From assembly GCF_000243275.1 (NCBI RefSeq), contig NZ_CM001437.1, positions 673,388 to 737,387 of the forward strand: a stretch of 64,000 bases of DNA. Direction: 5' to 3'. Positions 43,527 to 55,100 of this stretch are shown piece by piece (the first letter of the stretch is position 1; each line of letters begins with the position of its first letter). This DNA is from Myroides odoratus DSM 2801. GTDB taxonomy: Bacteria; Bacteroidota; Bacteroidia; Flavobacteriales; Flavobacteriaceae. The position numbers and the translations under genes were made by a program. The notes beneath the pieces were generated by a model. It ran no database searches, was not told the origin of the DNA, and saw nothing but the letters and a program-made list of their open reading frames with translations.

Positions 43527-46500
43527 TTATATTTTAAATTTGACATTCATCCCATAGCTTCTTGTAGAAGGCAAGGATGCCCCTTCAATTGCTTGAATAT
43601 TTCCACTTCCATACGAGGCCATTTCAGGATCCATCCCTTTCCAAGCAAGGTTCCAGGTAAAGAGATTACGTGCATATAAAGAGAGGGTAATCCCTTTAAA
43701 AGGCCCTAACCATTTGGTTGGCAAGTCGTATCCTAGCGTTATTTCTCTCAACTTGACATAGTCAGCATCAAAAACATTTTGCCTATCTACGGTTGAGTTA
43801 TATCCTTTTGCCCAATCAATAGCGCTAATTACTTGATCATTACGCGTTCCATCTTCTTTTACTCCATCCAAAATCAATCCTGTTTCTCGAATGTTATTTG
43901 CAGCCGTTTCCTCCAACATACCGGAATACATCCCATACATATGCGTCGTAGAGAAGTACTTCCCACCTTTTTGCATATCAATTAGCACCCCTATATTGAG
44001 GTTCTTATAGCGAAAACTATTTCGGATTCCCATATTATAATCTGGTAAATACGAACCCAAAGCTTTTACCTCTGAGGCTAAATACAATCCATCCGCTCCA
44101 ATTTTCTTATTTCCATGATCATCATAGACATAGTCGGTTCCATAGATTTGCCCATACGTTTCTCCTATTTTTCCTTGTAGGGAAACTCGAAAAGGTGCTC
44201 TAGCAATTTCTACGGATTCCACTCCCTCTGCTAATCGGGTTAGCGTATTTTTATTTTTTGCGATGTTCCAGGTGACCTGCCATGAAAAATCAGTCGTTTG
44301 AATTGGGGTTACATTGACCGTTGCTTCAATTCCTTTATTTCTCATGTCTCCGGCATTCATCCATCGATAGGAAAACCCCGTAGCGGCGTCATATTGTACT
44401 CTAGTAATTAAATCTTGGGTATTAATTTCATAGTAAGACACTTCAAATCCGATGCGATTATTGAGAAAAGCTGCTTCCAAGCCAATTTCTTTGGTTGTCA
44501 TCAACTCTGGTTTTAAGTCGGGATTATTGGCTGTATTTTCTAGTGCGTACGTTGGTTGATCTAAGAATGGTCCATTCAACCTATAATAATCATTGGTTCT
44601 GTAAGGATCCGTATCATTTCCTACTTGTGCCCAACCCAAGCGAATTTTACCAAAACTCAACCAATCCACATCACGGAGTACATTAGAAAAGATAAACGTT
44701 CCTGTTAAAGAAGGATAGGTTACCGATTGCTTTACTGTTGAAAACCAATCCGTACGTACAGTTCCTTCTAGAAAGGCAAATTCACGATAATTCACACTAG
44801 CCGATCCAAAAACGGAATTGGTACGAGAATGAATGAATCTATTCGTTGCTTTGGCAGCCGAAACACTGTTATCCAAGTTATATAAGTTAGGTAAGTTTAG
44901 TCCACCTACACTCTCCCCTTGCACAAAATCATTGCGTTTTTCGCTTCTATTTACACCGACAAAGGCATTGAATCCAATCTCGTTAAATTGAGCATCATAA
45001 TGCAATCGACCTTCGTAATTGTATTCTGAAACGTTTCGTTTTGTTATTTTATATGAAGGCATACTTTGAGATCCAACAGCTACGCGTTCTTCTATGGTCA
45101 GATCATATCGATCACCATATACCGTTCCTACGGCATATAGATTATCGGTAAAATTATACGTTAGCTTTACGTTTCCGAACAGCCTATTTCGCACATCTTG
45201 TGCTGTATTTTCATAGACTACCCAATACGGGTTATCCGAATAAGCGGGCATTCCATTATCCCAAGCCGTTCGATTCCAAGAACGTTGACTTCCATTGGCT
45301 AATTTATAATCTTTGAGTTTATTGAAATCCAACTGTCGCTGTCCCCACTGAAAGAATCGTTCCGCAACCGAATTATCTCCGTACCCAATTTCTGGGCGGT
45401 TAAATCCTTTTGTATACACATAATTAATATTGGCTTCCGCTTTTAACTGCTCACTAAGTTGCGTTGAAGCATTCAATGTAAAATTATTGCGTTGTAGTTT
45501 TGAATTCGGAACAATACCTTCCGTTACGTTGTTATTGAAGGACATCCTGATATTGCTTTCTTTGAAGGATTTGGCAATAGACACAGATTGGTTGTACGTT
45601 ACTCCCGTATTAAAAAAGGATTTCACATCATTTTTTGCCTTGACCCAAGGCACTTCTTTCATGTAGTCTTGTTCAAATTCAGGATCAAACGCATACCAAG
45701 GAAGATATGGAGTTCCATCCAATTTAGGTCCCCAACTTTCATCTAGAATATACTCTGAAATATTGTAGGTCTTTCCGTTAATATCTTGTTTTCTGAATGT
45801 TTCCGTTGATCCTCCTCCGTATTGTGTTTGCAATCGAGGCATAATATTAACGGATTCAAAGGCTAGTCCTGAATTAAACTCAATTAAAGTTCGACCGTTT
45901 TTAGCAGACTTGGTGGTATAAATGATTACGCCATTTCCTCCCCTATTTCCATAGAGTGCCGAAGCAGGCCCGCCTTTTAAGACCGTTACAGACTCGATAT
46001 CATCAGGATTAATATCTGCAGCCCCATCCCCATAATCGCGTCCACCAGCGCCTCTTTGCATATTCGTATCGGCAAAATTGCTATTATCAAGCGGAATCCC
46101 ATCAATAACAATTAAAGGTTGGTTATTTCCAACCACAGATTTCACACCGCGTAATACAATACGAGTAGAGCCTCCCATCGTCGATGGAGCAGTTACTTGT
46201 AAACCCGCCACATTTCCTGAGAGCGCATTTACCGCATTTGATTCTCCAGCACCAGCTAACGTTTCCCCTTTCACTTCTTGAGAAGAATATCCCAGTTTTT
46301 TCTTGTCCCTTTTGATTCCTAAAGCTGTGACAACAACTGCTTCAAGCATGTTTTCCTCTGCTGTCATTTCAACATTAAAAACACTTGAATTGGTTACCTT
46401 GTATTTTACTTCTTTCATACCGATGAATGAAAACACAAGTACATCCCCTTGTTTTACTGTTAGGGTGTATTTTCCATCTAAATCCGTTTGAACTCCCTGT

Positions 46501-46646
46501 TGAGTTCCCTGAATTAAAACCGTTACCCCTGGTAAAGGCATACCGCCCTCTGTTACCGTTCCCGAAAGTTCTTTCTCTTGTGCGTGTGCAAACTGAATAA
46601 ATAAGCAACACAAACAGAGAAAGTAATACCTTAATTTTGAATTCAT
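43527..46646 (-). CDS. SusC/RagA TonB-dependent outer-membrane transporter
   Basis: This 1039-residue protein has a signal peptide (cut after AHAQ, residue 23), a carboxypeptidase-regulatory-like domain (about 27-100), a TonB box region near EAVVVTALG, a plug (about 120-235, LIVIDGIPLDNSNF) and a 22-stranded barrel ending YGMNVKFKI. It imports a substrate with energy from TonB/ExbBD and pairs with the SusD-like lipoprotein. A TAATTTTG -7-like box lies at 46672-46679, without a clear -33 element. Confidence 0.94.
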   Translation of the reverse strand: MNSKLRYYFLCLCCLFIQFAHAQEKELSGTVTEGGMPLPGVTVLIQGTQQGVQTDLDGKYTLTVKQGDVLVFSFIGMKEVKYKVTNSSVFNVEMTAEENMLEAVVVTALGIKRDKKKLGYSSQEVKGETLAGAGESNAVNALSGNVAGLQVTAPSTMGGSTRIVLRGVKSVVGNNQPLIVIDGIPLDNSNFADTNMQRGAGGRDYGDGAADINPDDIESVTVLKGGPASALYGNRGGNGVIIYTTKSAKNGRTLIEFNSGLAFESVNIMPRLQTQYGGGSTETFRKQDINGKTYNISEYILDESWGPKLDGTPYLPWYAFDPEFEQDYMKEVPWVKAKNDVKSFFNTGVTYNQSVSIAKSFKESNIRMSFNNNVTEGIVPNSKLQRNNFTLNASTQLSEQLKAEANINYVYTKGFNRPEIGYGDNSVAERFFQWGQRQLDFNKLKDYKLANGSQRSWNRTAWDNGMPAYSDNPYWVVYENTAQDVRNRLFGNVKLTYNFTDNLYAVGTVYGDRYDLTIEERVAVGSQSMPSYKITKRNVSEYNYEGRLHYDAQFNEIGFNAFVGVNRSEKRNDFVQGESVGGLNLPNLYNLDNSVSAAKATNRFIHSRTNSVFGSASVNYREFAFLEGTVRTDWFSTVKQSVTYPSLTGTFIFSNVLRDVDWLSFGKIRLGWAQVGNDTDPYRTNDYYRLNGPFLDQPTYALENTANNPDLKPELMTTKEIGLEAAFLNNRIGFEVSYYEINTQDLITRVQYDAATGFSYRWMNAGDMRNKGIEATVNVTPIQTTDFSWQVTWNIAKNKNTLTRLAEGVESVEIARAPFRVSLQGKIGETYGQIYGTDYVYDDHGNKKIGADGLYLASEVKALGSYLPDYNMGIRNSFRYKNLNIGVLIDMQKGGKYFSTTHMYGMYSGMLEETAANNIRETGLILDGVKEDGTRNDQVISAIDWAKGYNSTVDRQNVFDADYVKLREITLGYDLPTKWLGPFKGITLSLYARNLFTWNLAWKGMDPEMASYGSGNIQAIEGASLPSTRSYGMNVKFKI

Positions 46647-46989
46647 TGTATCTTTTGATTAGTTTCCTTACCAAAATTAATTCCATCCTTTTTATAAAAA
46701 ATTAAGAAAACAAAGGGGTATTAATAACCAATTTTAAACACCTTGCACTATTAAAACTACAATCTCAAAAAAGCTATAACATTCAAATTTTCCACCTCGT
46801 TCTAACACAAAATCGAAGTAAAAAACACCATTACTTTATACTAATTTTAAGATTCAGTTTTTCAGAATTTAGCAGGATTCCAACCAAAAACATTGGTTTT
46901 ATTTCTTTTCTTTAGGTAGTTAAACGTTTAACATTTAAGCCAAAAGAGAAAAATAAAATGTAGAACTTTACGTATCAAAATGAAATACT
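46647..46989. other. 343-base divergent intergenic region (susC / DOPA dioxygenase)
   Basis: The region is AT-rich. The only signal I can name is CAAAATTA at 46672-46679, which reads TAATTTTG (-7 type) towards susC. No regulator gene, small RNA or palindrome is apparent. Confidence 0.4.
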
Positions 46990-47823
46990 ATGCAATCACT
47001 TCAAGATCTTTATCGCTTTTCACAGACTTTATCCTATAGTGAACAGGTGATGCCCACCTTATTTATTGGTCATGGTTCGCCTATGAATGCTATCACAGAT
47101 ACTGTATTTTCACAGAATTGGCATAGTTTAGGTCAGTCATTACCAACCCCTAAAGCCATATTAGTTATTTCCGCTCATTGGTTAACGAAAGGAAGTGCGA
47201 TTACCGCCATGGACTTTCCTGAGACTATACACGATTTTAGAGGGTTTCCACAACCTTTATTTGAAGTGTCTTATCCCGCACCAGGAGATCCTGCTTTAGC
47301 CGTTGAAACCCAACAATTGGTTCAACCGTTTGATCTTCATTTAGATCACGATTGGGGATTGGATCACGGTACTTGGTCTATTACCAGGCATCTGTTTCCT
47401 CAGGCGAATATCCCTGTTTTACAGCTGAGTATTGATTATTATAAACCATTGGACTATCACTATCAATTGGCTCTACAATTGCGTGAATTGCGTAAAAAAG
47501 GCGTTTTACTGATTGGCAGTGGTAATATGATTCACAATTTGCGTTTGTTATCTTGGGATCAAATGGAAAACAATTACGGGTTTGATTGGGCGATAGAAAT
47601 TAATGCTGTACTTCAACAAGCGATTGTTGACCATGATTTTAAGCTACTGCTTGACTATGAAAAGTTACACCCCCATATTTCCCTTGCTATTCCTACCCTA
47701 GAGCATTATATCCCCATGCTATACAATTTAGGTTTAAAAGACAAGAAGGATGAGTTAATGTTCTTCAATGATGCCTATGTAGGGGGCTCATTAAGTATGA
47801 CTTCCTTTATGTACTACCAATAA
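46990..47823 (+). CDS. ygiD: 4,5-DOPA dioxygenase extradiol-like protein
   Basis: This 277-residue class III extradiol dioxygenase family member has LFIGHGSPMNA at about residue 25, ISAHW, a HDFRGFP stretch and DWGLDHGTWS, which supply the metal-binding His residues of YgiD/plant DODA. YgiD-type enzymes open the DOPA ring, but their physiological role in bacteria is unclear. The ATG at 46990 gives a short N-terminal extension relative to E. coli YgiD. It is monocistronic. Confidence 0.9.
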   Translation: MQSLQDLYRFSQTLSYSEQVMPTLFIGHGSPMNAITDTVFSQNWHSLGQSLPTPKAILVISAHWLTKGSAITAMDFPETIHDFRGFPQPLFEVSYPAPGDPALAVETQQLVQPFDLHLDHDWGLDHGTWSITRHLFPQANIPVLQLSIDYYKPLDYHYQLALQLRELRKKGVLLIGSGNMIHNLRLLSWDQMENNYGFDWAIEINAVLQQAIVDHDFKLLLDYEKLHPHISLAIPTLEHYIPMLYNLGLKDKKDELMFFNDAYVGGSLSMTSFMYYQ

Positions 47824-47828
47824 AAAGT

Positions 47829-47856
47829 AAGAGCGCTCGATAAATCGAGCGCTCTT
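47829..47856. terminator. Terminator between ygiD-like gene and the T9SS operon
   Basis: A 13-bp perfect stem (AAGAGCGCTCGAT) lies 5 bases after the plus-strand stop. It may also catch transcripts from the minus-strand operon ending at 47938, for which a closer but weak hairpin (ATCCT/AGGAT, 47882-47896) is present. Confidence 0.7.
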
Positions 47857-47937
47857 GTGGGCTTAGTGCTGCTTATTTTAAATCCTACAGCAGGATCATC
47901 GAAAAAAAATTGCTTTGTTGTTTGTTATGTGTTTGTA

Positions 47938-49899
47938 TTACATTTCTATAATAATGAACTCACTTCGTCTGTTTAACTGATGTTCTTCCACTGTACATGG
48001 TACGCCATTACTACATTTGTTTAGCAATTGACTTTCACCATATCCACGACCTGTTAAACGGCTTGGATCGATTCCTTGTCCAATCATCCACTTGATTGTT
48101 GATTTCACACGACGATCAGATAAACTCATGTTGTACTCGTCATTTCCTCTACTATCAGTATGTGAACGAACATCGATTTTCAATGTTGGGTATTCTTTCA
48201 TTACCTCTACTACTTTCATCAACTCAATCGAAGCATCTCTGCGGATATTCGACTTGTCAAAGTCAAAGTAAATCGGTTGAAGTTTTAATTTCTTGAATAA
48301 ATCGTCGTTTACACCTAGTGGTTTTTCCGTTTTCTCTAATCCGATATTTACGGTTTTAACTCCTGGTTCGCGATTTACGTTGAAAGCAACTTCAACAGTA
48401 TTGTATAATTTTTTCTCTGCTTTGATGCGGTACTTATGTCCACAGTCTAATAAAGAAGTAACGTAATAACCTTTGCTATTCGTATAAATTGTATCTGATT
48501 TTTGATACATCGCATCAGAAATTACCACAAGGGCATCAGCTAATACTTCATTGGTATCCTTATCGTATACCGTACCTTCAATCGTTTGTTTACACGGTTT
48601 CTCTGCAAGGAAATAAATATCATCTGATCCTTTACCTTCTGCGCGGTTTGAACTAACAAATCCTTTGTTTTGTTTTGGGTCTAAATAGAATCCAAAATCA
48701 TCAAGACTACTGTTAATTGGCGTTCCCATGTTTACCACAGGACCGAAAGTACCGTTAGGATATAATTTAGCTACAAATATATCCATTCCTCCTAAACCTG
48801 GATGCCCATCAGAGGAGAAATATAGTTGAAAATCCGAAGATATGAAAGGAAAACTTTCTCTTCCTTCTGTATTTATTGATTTTCCTAGGTTTTCCACTGG
48901 TCCGTATCCTCCATTTTCATATAAGGCTACGCGAAATAGATCCGATTGTCCTAGTGTTTCTTTTCTATCTGAGACAAAATACAACCATTTATCGTCAGGA
49001 GTTAAAGCAGGATGGGCTGTATTGAAATTTTCCGAATTAAACGGTAATTCCTCTACTAGTCCCCACTTCCCATCCGCTTGCTTTACTGCCTTGTATAATT
49101 TTAATAAGGAAGTTTTATCCCTATTTTGTTTACTTTTTCCGCTGGCTTTGGAATTGTTACGTGTAAAATACATCGTATTTCCATCTTGTGTAAAAACAGC
49201 TGTGGCATCATTCACCTTTGATTCAATCTCTGGGGCGAAAAGCACAGGCTCTCCAAAACCATTTTGGTCAATTTTCGAGCTATATAAGCTAGTATAACTT
49301 TCGTTGGTCCACGAGTGAATTTTACTTCCACTTTCGTGCTCTGTTGCACGTGCTGAAGTAAATACCAATTGATCTCCTAATAGGGTTCCTCCGTAATCCG
49401 AGTACTCCGTATTAATGTCTAACAATTTAATGTCGTAACGATCCGAAAAGTTTTCGATATGCTCTAAGTAATCGCGGTTTTTGTTGTACAACGCTGACCT
49501 AGAATCCTCTTGCTCTAATGCAGCAAAACGATCCATCATTTCTTTTGACTTGGTATACTCTTGCGCTGCTTTTAGCGTTTGTGCATAACGATAGTAATAT
49601 TCAGAAGATAGAGCGGCTACATCTTTGTCTTCGTAATTTCCATCAAATAGCTCCGTATACCATTTATTTGCTTCTACTAACTTTCCATTGAAATAGTAAG
49701 CATCCGCTAAGTTTTGTAAAATTGACGTATTAACGAATCCTTTGTCGGCAATACGTTCATATACTTTAATTGCGTCAATATACGCCAAGCGATCAAAACT
49801 TTTATCCGCTTGTTTTTCTTTTTTTATCTGGCTGTATCCCGAGAAGCTAAAGCTCAAGGCTGCACTCAGAATTGCCAGTTGTATTATCTGTTTTACCAT
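47938..49899 (-). CDS. PorE-like OmpA-family protein (TPR, PD40 propeller, CRD, OmpA)
   Basis: This 653-residue protein has a signal peptide (about 1-23), TPR-like helices (about 30-155), a PD40/WD40-like beta-propeller (about 160-430, with YFSSDGHPGLGGMDIF and GFVSSNRAEGKGSDDIYF), a carboxypeptidase-regulatory-like domain (about 435-525) and a C-terminal OmpA domain with peptidoglycan-binding Asp and Arg (SHTDSRGNDEY...SDRRV). This is the domain order of the T9SS protein PorE. With PorP/SprF 11 bases upstream it should tie the outer-membrane complex to the cell wall. It is the last gene of the operon. Confidence 0.9.
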   Translation of the reverse strand: MVKQIIQLAILSAALSFSFSGYSQIKKEKQADKSFDRLAYIDAIKVYERIADKGFVNTSILQNLADAYYFNGKLVEANKWYTELFDGNYEDKDVAALSSEYYYRYAQTLKAAQEYTKSKEMMDRFAALEQEDSRSALYNKNRDYLEHIENFSDRYDIKLLDINTEYSDYGGTLLGDQLVFTSARATEHESGSKIHSWTNESYTSLYSSKIDQNGFGEPVLFAPEIESKVNDATAVFTQDGNTMYFTRNNSKASGKSKQNRDKTSLLKLYKAVKQADGKWGLVEELPFNSENFNTAHPALTPDDKWLYFVSDRKETLGQSDLFRVALYENGGYGPVENLGKSINTEGRESFPFISSDFQLYFSSDGHPGLGGMDIFVAKLYPNGTFGPVVNMGTPINSSLDDFGFYLDPKQNKGFVSSNRAEGKGSDDIYFLAEKPCKQTIEGTVYDKDTNEVLADALVVISDAMYQKSDTIYTNSKGYYVTSLLDCGHKYRIKAEKKLYNTVEVAFNVNREPGVKTVNIGLEKTEKPLGVNDDLFKKLKLQPIYFDFDKSNIRRDASIELMKVVEVMKEYPTLKIDVRSHTDSRGNDEYNMSLSDRRVKSTIKWMIGQGIDPSRLTGRGYGESQLLNKCSNGVPCTVEEHQLNRRSEFIIIEM

Positions 49900-49910
49900 A
49901 CTTGTAACAA

Positions 49911-50843
49911 TTAGAAGAACCTTGGCGCAGTAATACGCTTATAGCTGTTAAACAAAGTGAATCGCATGAATATCTCGTGAGATCCCGAGTTATAATTGGC
50001 TAATTTCGTTGTTTCGGCATCGTAGCTATATCCAACAAAGATATTTTCTGACACTTGGAAACCAACTAAACCACTTACAGAAGCATCCCAACGATACGCA
50101 ATTCCCGCTGTAAATTTATCAACAAACATAAAGTTTGCAGATAGATCTACTTGCAATGGAGATCCTTGCTCCATTTTTGCCATAGCTGCAGGTTTGAATT
50201 TGATATTGGTATTTAAATCAAACACATACCCCCCTGTTAAATACACGTGCATTTTTTGACGCAGTGTTTTCGTGTCATTGTCGTTATAACGTGAACGCGT
50301 TAACATGTTTGGTATAGATAATCCTACATACGCTTTATCTGAGTATAAGAATAATCCTGCTCCAACATTGGGTGTAAATTTATTCTTGATATCATTTTCT
50401 GCTACTGGATCTGTCGGATTGTAAATATGCAATTTACTGTAGTTTACATCTAATAAATTTGCCGATCCTTTTAATCCGAAGGCTAATTTAGTATGGTAAT
50501 TCAAATCAATTGCATAGGATAAATCAACGGATAGTGTATTATCATCCATTACTCCCAAGTGATCATTCACAAAGTTCACTCCTAATCCCAATCCTGAATC
50601 TCCTAAAGGTGTATTTACCGATAGGGTTGCTGTTTTAGGAGCTCCTTCTAATCCTACCCATTGGGTGCGATATAAACCGAAAATGTTTAACCCTTCTCTA
50701 CTTCCAGCATACGCCGGGTTGATATTGGAATGGTTATACATATATTGCGTATATTGTGGATCTTGTTGAGCATAGGTTTGCGTCATGCTGAGCAAACCTA
50801 TACCTCCAAGAACAATCGTCTGTATTGTGTTTTTTAATTTCAT
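49911..50843 (-). CDS. PorP/SprF-family outer-membrane barrel
   Basis: This 310-residue protein has a signal peptide cut before QQDPQYTQYMYN, then the family signature NPAYAGSREG, LYRTQWVGLEGAP and a beta-barrel to the C-terminus (EIFMRFTLF near the end). PorP/SprF-type proteins bind type B sorting domains and hold or shuttle the cargo at the surface. The gene directly before it encodes such a cargo, 11 bases away, so the two are very likely partners. Confidence 0.94.
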   Translation of the reverse strand: MKLKNTIQTIVLGGIGLLSMTQTYAQQDPQYTQYMYNHSNINPAYAGSREGLNIFGLYRTQWVGLEGAPKTATLSVNTPLGDSGLGLGVNFVNDHLGVMDDNTLSVDLSYAIDLNYHTKLAFGLKGSANLLDVNYSKLHIYNPTDPVAENDIKNKFTPNVGAGLFLYSDKAYVGLSIPNMLTRSRYNDNDTKTLRQKMHVYLTGGYVFDLNTNIKFKPAAMAKMEQGSPLQVDLSANFMFVDKFTAGIAYRWDASVSGLVGFQVSENIFVGYSYDAETTKLANYNSGSHEIFMRFTLFNSYKRITAPRFF

Positions 50844-50854
50844 CTAGTTTTGAT

Positions 50855-52180
50855 TTAATTAGACTCCAAATGTAAATTTGCAGCTTTCTTAATCATGCGA
50901 CTACCATTTTGGTCTTTGTACTCATACGTTACTACGTAATAGTATGTTCCGCTTGGTAATTTCTTGCTCTTATCTATGGTTACACGTCCTTCAGAATATC
51001 CTTTGAATACATTTGAACTTCCGTCTCCTAATGGGTCATAGCCTTTAGTTTCGTATACTTTTACCCCCCAACGGTTGTAAATCTCTACCGTATTGTTTGG
51101 ATATTTATTGATATTGTCAATGATAAAGTAATCGTTTTTACCATCTCCATCAGGTGTTACCAAGTTATAAATGACGATATCACCATCTAAAATCCAGTCT
51201 TTTTTCACGGTTGCTAATGTAAAGAATCCATATCCTTTTACTGCTGCTACTGTCGTGATTTCTTTCGTTGACATATCCGCAACTCCACCTTCATCTACCC
51301 ATAGTTGTTGTTTAGCATCCCAACGTACAATGTGCAATTCGTTTTCTGGGTCTGCAATAATAGAAGCTGGCGTTGTACGCTCATCCCAACTCAACGTTAA
51401 TAGGATATCACTTTTTGTATCACTTCCTCTATCGATTAACCAGTACTCATTCGTATCCAATTCTTTGATTACACCAGCTGTTGCTGCGCGCGCAGTAAAG
51501 AATTGGTTGTCTTCTGTACGGTATTCTCCAAGAAAAACGTCTTTGATATCTTTAGGTGCAGTGATACGCGCATAACGATACATCTGTTTATCTCCTTTTG
51601 GATATTGGAAAGGTTCATTTCCGATTTTTTCTACTAAACCTTCTGCGTGTGAAGCATCATCTACATTCGTTGCTTTAGATCCAGGGTGGAAACTCAACAT
51701 CCCTTTTGATACTTTTTCTCCTGGATCAATTGTAGGATCTACTTTTATGATTCCATCAAGAAAGTCCATTGTTCCATGAACGTCGATGTTGTTTTGCAAA
51801 TCAAACGCTACTTCTTTCGTATCGTTATTCAACTGTACATTATAAAACGTAGAAGGAGATTTACCACTTAGCAACTGTGATCCACGCTCATCTTCATAAC
51901 GGGTAAAAACAGCCGTACTTGTACTGTTATTCTTTCTTTCTTCATCAAAAGAATAATATCCATTATTGTTGAAATCACGGTAAAAATAGGCAGTTCCTGC
52001 GTTCACTACAGAAGCTCCTTCTTGGTTATCAAAGCTGTAGATGGTGGAAATAATTCCATCTTTACCTACAACCATCTCCCCTTGGTTAACAAAAGAAGCT
52101 TGGTTCTCTTGTGCTACTGCCGCTACACTAACACCTAATAAACTTAGGAAAAGTACTCGGTTGCTATATATTTTTTTCAT
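50855..52180 (-). CDS. T9SS type B sorting-domain protein paired with PorP/SprF
   Basis: This 441-residue secreted protein has a signal peptide (cut after AVAQ, residue 24), a beta-rich middle (about 30-340), and a CHU_C type B domain over the last 90 residues ([40 protein letters not shown]). The type B domain targets it to the T9SS and should stay bound to the neighbouring PorP/SprF barrel. Within the operon it is the only protein with a recognisable sorting signal, so it may be the anchor for the larger proteins upstream. It starts 3 bases after the 1420-residue gene. Confidence 0.92.
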   Translation of the reverse strand: MKKIYSNRVLFLSLLGVSVAAVAQENQASFVNQGEMVVGKDGIISTIYSFDNQEGASVVNAGTAYFYRDFNNNGYYSFDEERKNNSTSTAVFTRYEDERGSQLLSGKSPSTFYNVQLNNDTKEVAFDLQNNIDVHGTMDFLDGIIKVDPTIDPGEKVSKGMLSFHPGSKATNVDDASHAEGLVEKIGNEPFQYPKGDKQMYRYARITAPKDIKDVFLGEYRTEDNQFFTARAATAGVIKELDTNEYWLIDRGSDTKSDILLTLSWDERTTPASIIADPENELHIVRWDAKQQLWVDEGGVADMSTKEITTVAAVKGYGFFTLATVKKDWILDGDIVIYNLVTPDGDGKNDYFIIDNINKYPNNTVEIYNRWGVKVYETKGYDPLGDGSSNVFKGYSEGRVTIDKSKKLPSGTYYYVVTYEYKDQNGSRMIKKAANLHLESN

Positions 52181-52183
52181 AGA

Positions 52184-55100
52184 TTATAATTGCTTAATCT
52201 TTTGATAAATCATTGGATTGGTAATTAAAAGTCCACTTCCCTCTAAACGAACATACGTATGGAACGGTCTGTTTGCATCCCATCCCGCATCACCGTCTCT
52301 ATATGGAGTTGGATCCGTTGATAACTCCTTCACTTCACGACTTGATCTTGGTAATTTTCCGATACCTGTAACTGTTGCGCGATTATAAACCCCTTGGTTT
52401 ACATAAATATCTTCATTAGTCACCTGATAAGAAACCGTAAACGTCCATGTTTCATTTCTATTCAAGACTCCATTGTTGTTGTTATCTCCTTCTAAAGTAA
52501 CACCTGCTTGTGTGGGTTGATGTGTCGTTTCATCTAACTTAATATTAAATCCAAATAATGGATCTTGAATATCAATATCGTAAATATCCATATCACCCGC
52601 ATTTTTCACTTTGAATGTATAGGTAATCGTTTCTCCTTCTTCTGCGAATGTGTTGGCATTCTCATCTGCGAAGATTCCATCTTTTTCCAACGTACAAGTT
52701 TCACACTCTTTTTGTTGTTGACCGTAACCGAAACCATACATCATGGTTTGTCCAATTACGTTTTGGGTCACATCAACCTTGTTTATATCCGTTCCTGTTC
52801 CTTCCGAAATCCAGTGTACCACTTGTAACGGAACAGCTACGTTTCCATTATTTCGATCGTAAACTTCTAATTCTTCTAGTTCATCATTAGTCGTTCTTTT
52901 TCCCCATAAGGTCACGTTCCCCCATTTGTCAATATTAACGCGAATTACAGGTGTTGGGTTGTTTAAACGATTTTCTAAATCTAAATTCGAAATATCTGAT
53001 TCAACTCCATTTGGATGCTTATTAACATTCCAAACTGCACTAGTTCCCGTCTCTCCAAATCGTATTCCATCTCTTTTGAAACGCACATTTCGATTAGCAT
53101 GTCCTGTTTCAAATTCTAACTCCTCGCGATATAAAGGGACACCGTTAATCACCATATTGAAAGAGTTATCCAAGCGATAAATATCGACAACGAAACCACC
53201 ATCTGTAGCAGGTTGTTCAAACTTCTCTACTACATTGGTTCCATTCTTTTTTTCTCCTGCACTATGGAACCATCCAAACCCTTTTCCAACAATATCTTGG
53301 TAACATTCGTCTGCACAAGTAATATTAGAAACGTGAATACCACAACTTTGATTCGCTGTTCGTTTAGAGAAAGTAATATTGTCAATTAATGTATGTCCAA
53401 ATCCTTTACCTGTTTCTAACGCTCTATCTTGACTTCCGCGAATGGCAATTTTCACTTCTCTACCTAAAACATCTACACATTCTGCATCTGCAAATGTAAA
53501 ACTTGCTGTTAACGGTACCCATCCTAAACTGAATCCTTCTGGTGAAGCCCCTTCAGGTAAACCAGGTCCTGGGTATTTTAATGGAACAGACGCATAGATA
53601 TGTCCTGTTTCTTTGTCTACTACATCCATCAACATATAATCTTTGTCGTGGTAGGTTACATAAGAATAAATATCTAAAGTATAAATTCTGTCTTTTTCAA
53701 TTCTTCCATTTACTTCAAACTCGTAGAACGGCTTAATACTTTGTGCAGCTGAACTAGCTCCACGTACTAAGAAAGCTGAGCCATTTACTGCTCCAGACAT
53801 ATCGCGAATAGCTTCTGCTTTATCCCAAGCAGGTGTCCAGTCGAAATTACTATTTGGTAGTGTTGGATCATTAGTTGGAGCATTCGGCACCCAAACTCCC
53901 TGATTCCAAGAATCCGCTGTTGGAATACCCATTTGTACATAGCCTGGAGGGTTTACTGAATAGTATCCATTTTTAATACGTGCAACAGAAATGGTTTGAC
54001 TATGTGGCGCTCCGTTTGCTGCATTATAACGACTGTCATTGATTCCCGGCGCAAATAGGTATGTAGACGTAGCTCCTCCACGAGGACCTTGTCTACGTAT
54101 AGAGCCATCTTGATTTTTCAAGATTTCGCCATTTGTTCCAATACTGATGGATGCTTTATTCACCCAATCCGTTCTACCTGAATTTACATTCCAATAACCA
54201 CGATTAAAGTCTTCAAAGTATAAGATTTGATCCACACATTCTCCCAATGCCATGAACACCACTTCATTAATATTGTTGCATCCAATCGATCCACTACCTC
54301 CTGGTAAATTACCTGAATCATTGTTGTAACATTCAAAATGTGGATTTGTTGGTCTCACATTAGGATCTCCATTGGTTGCATCTGGATCAGAAACATCGGC
54401 AGGTCTCATGATGGTAGATTCTGCCACCATAGATCCTGTCATTCCATTTAATTTTCCTGTTACTTTATAAGTAACCGTACATCCATTTGGAATTTGTAAT
54501 TCTGAACGAAAGGTACGTGTTACTGCATCATAAGTTAAAGCGATTGATTCTCTAGCTGTTCCATTTGTACAAGAAAACGTTGCACGTACACTTCCTGGAT
54601 TGATTACATCTACTCCAGGAGGAACCGTAAAACTAAATGGTGCACCGTGAATACCATTAGGGATATCAGCGATAATATTAGAAGGTCCTTTGTTACCTGC
54701 TACAATTGTATATTCTACATTGTCACCTTTGTTTCCGCTTCCTTTTCCTATTTGTCCTGCTACTTTATATGTTAAAGTTGTATACAGATCAGCTTCCATC
54801 ACTTCAACTGTTGCATCAACTTGCTTCTCTTCTCCTTGAATGAATGTCCAAGTATCGATTGATTTCGTATCTCCCCAAGTTGCCCAACCAGTACCAGCTG
54901 AACTCAGACCATATATATGTCCATTCGTTGTACTGTTTTCTCCAGTGTTAAAAACACCATTGATCATTTTAAGGTGACTGTTGTTAATTGGCTCTACTTT
55001 AGAACCATTAAAAGCATTACCACTCACACTTCCGTGGGTTAATCCACTATCATCCCAAAATACTTTATTGGTAATTACACGATCTAGGTTGTTCGTATCC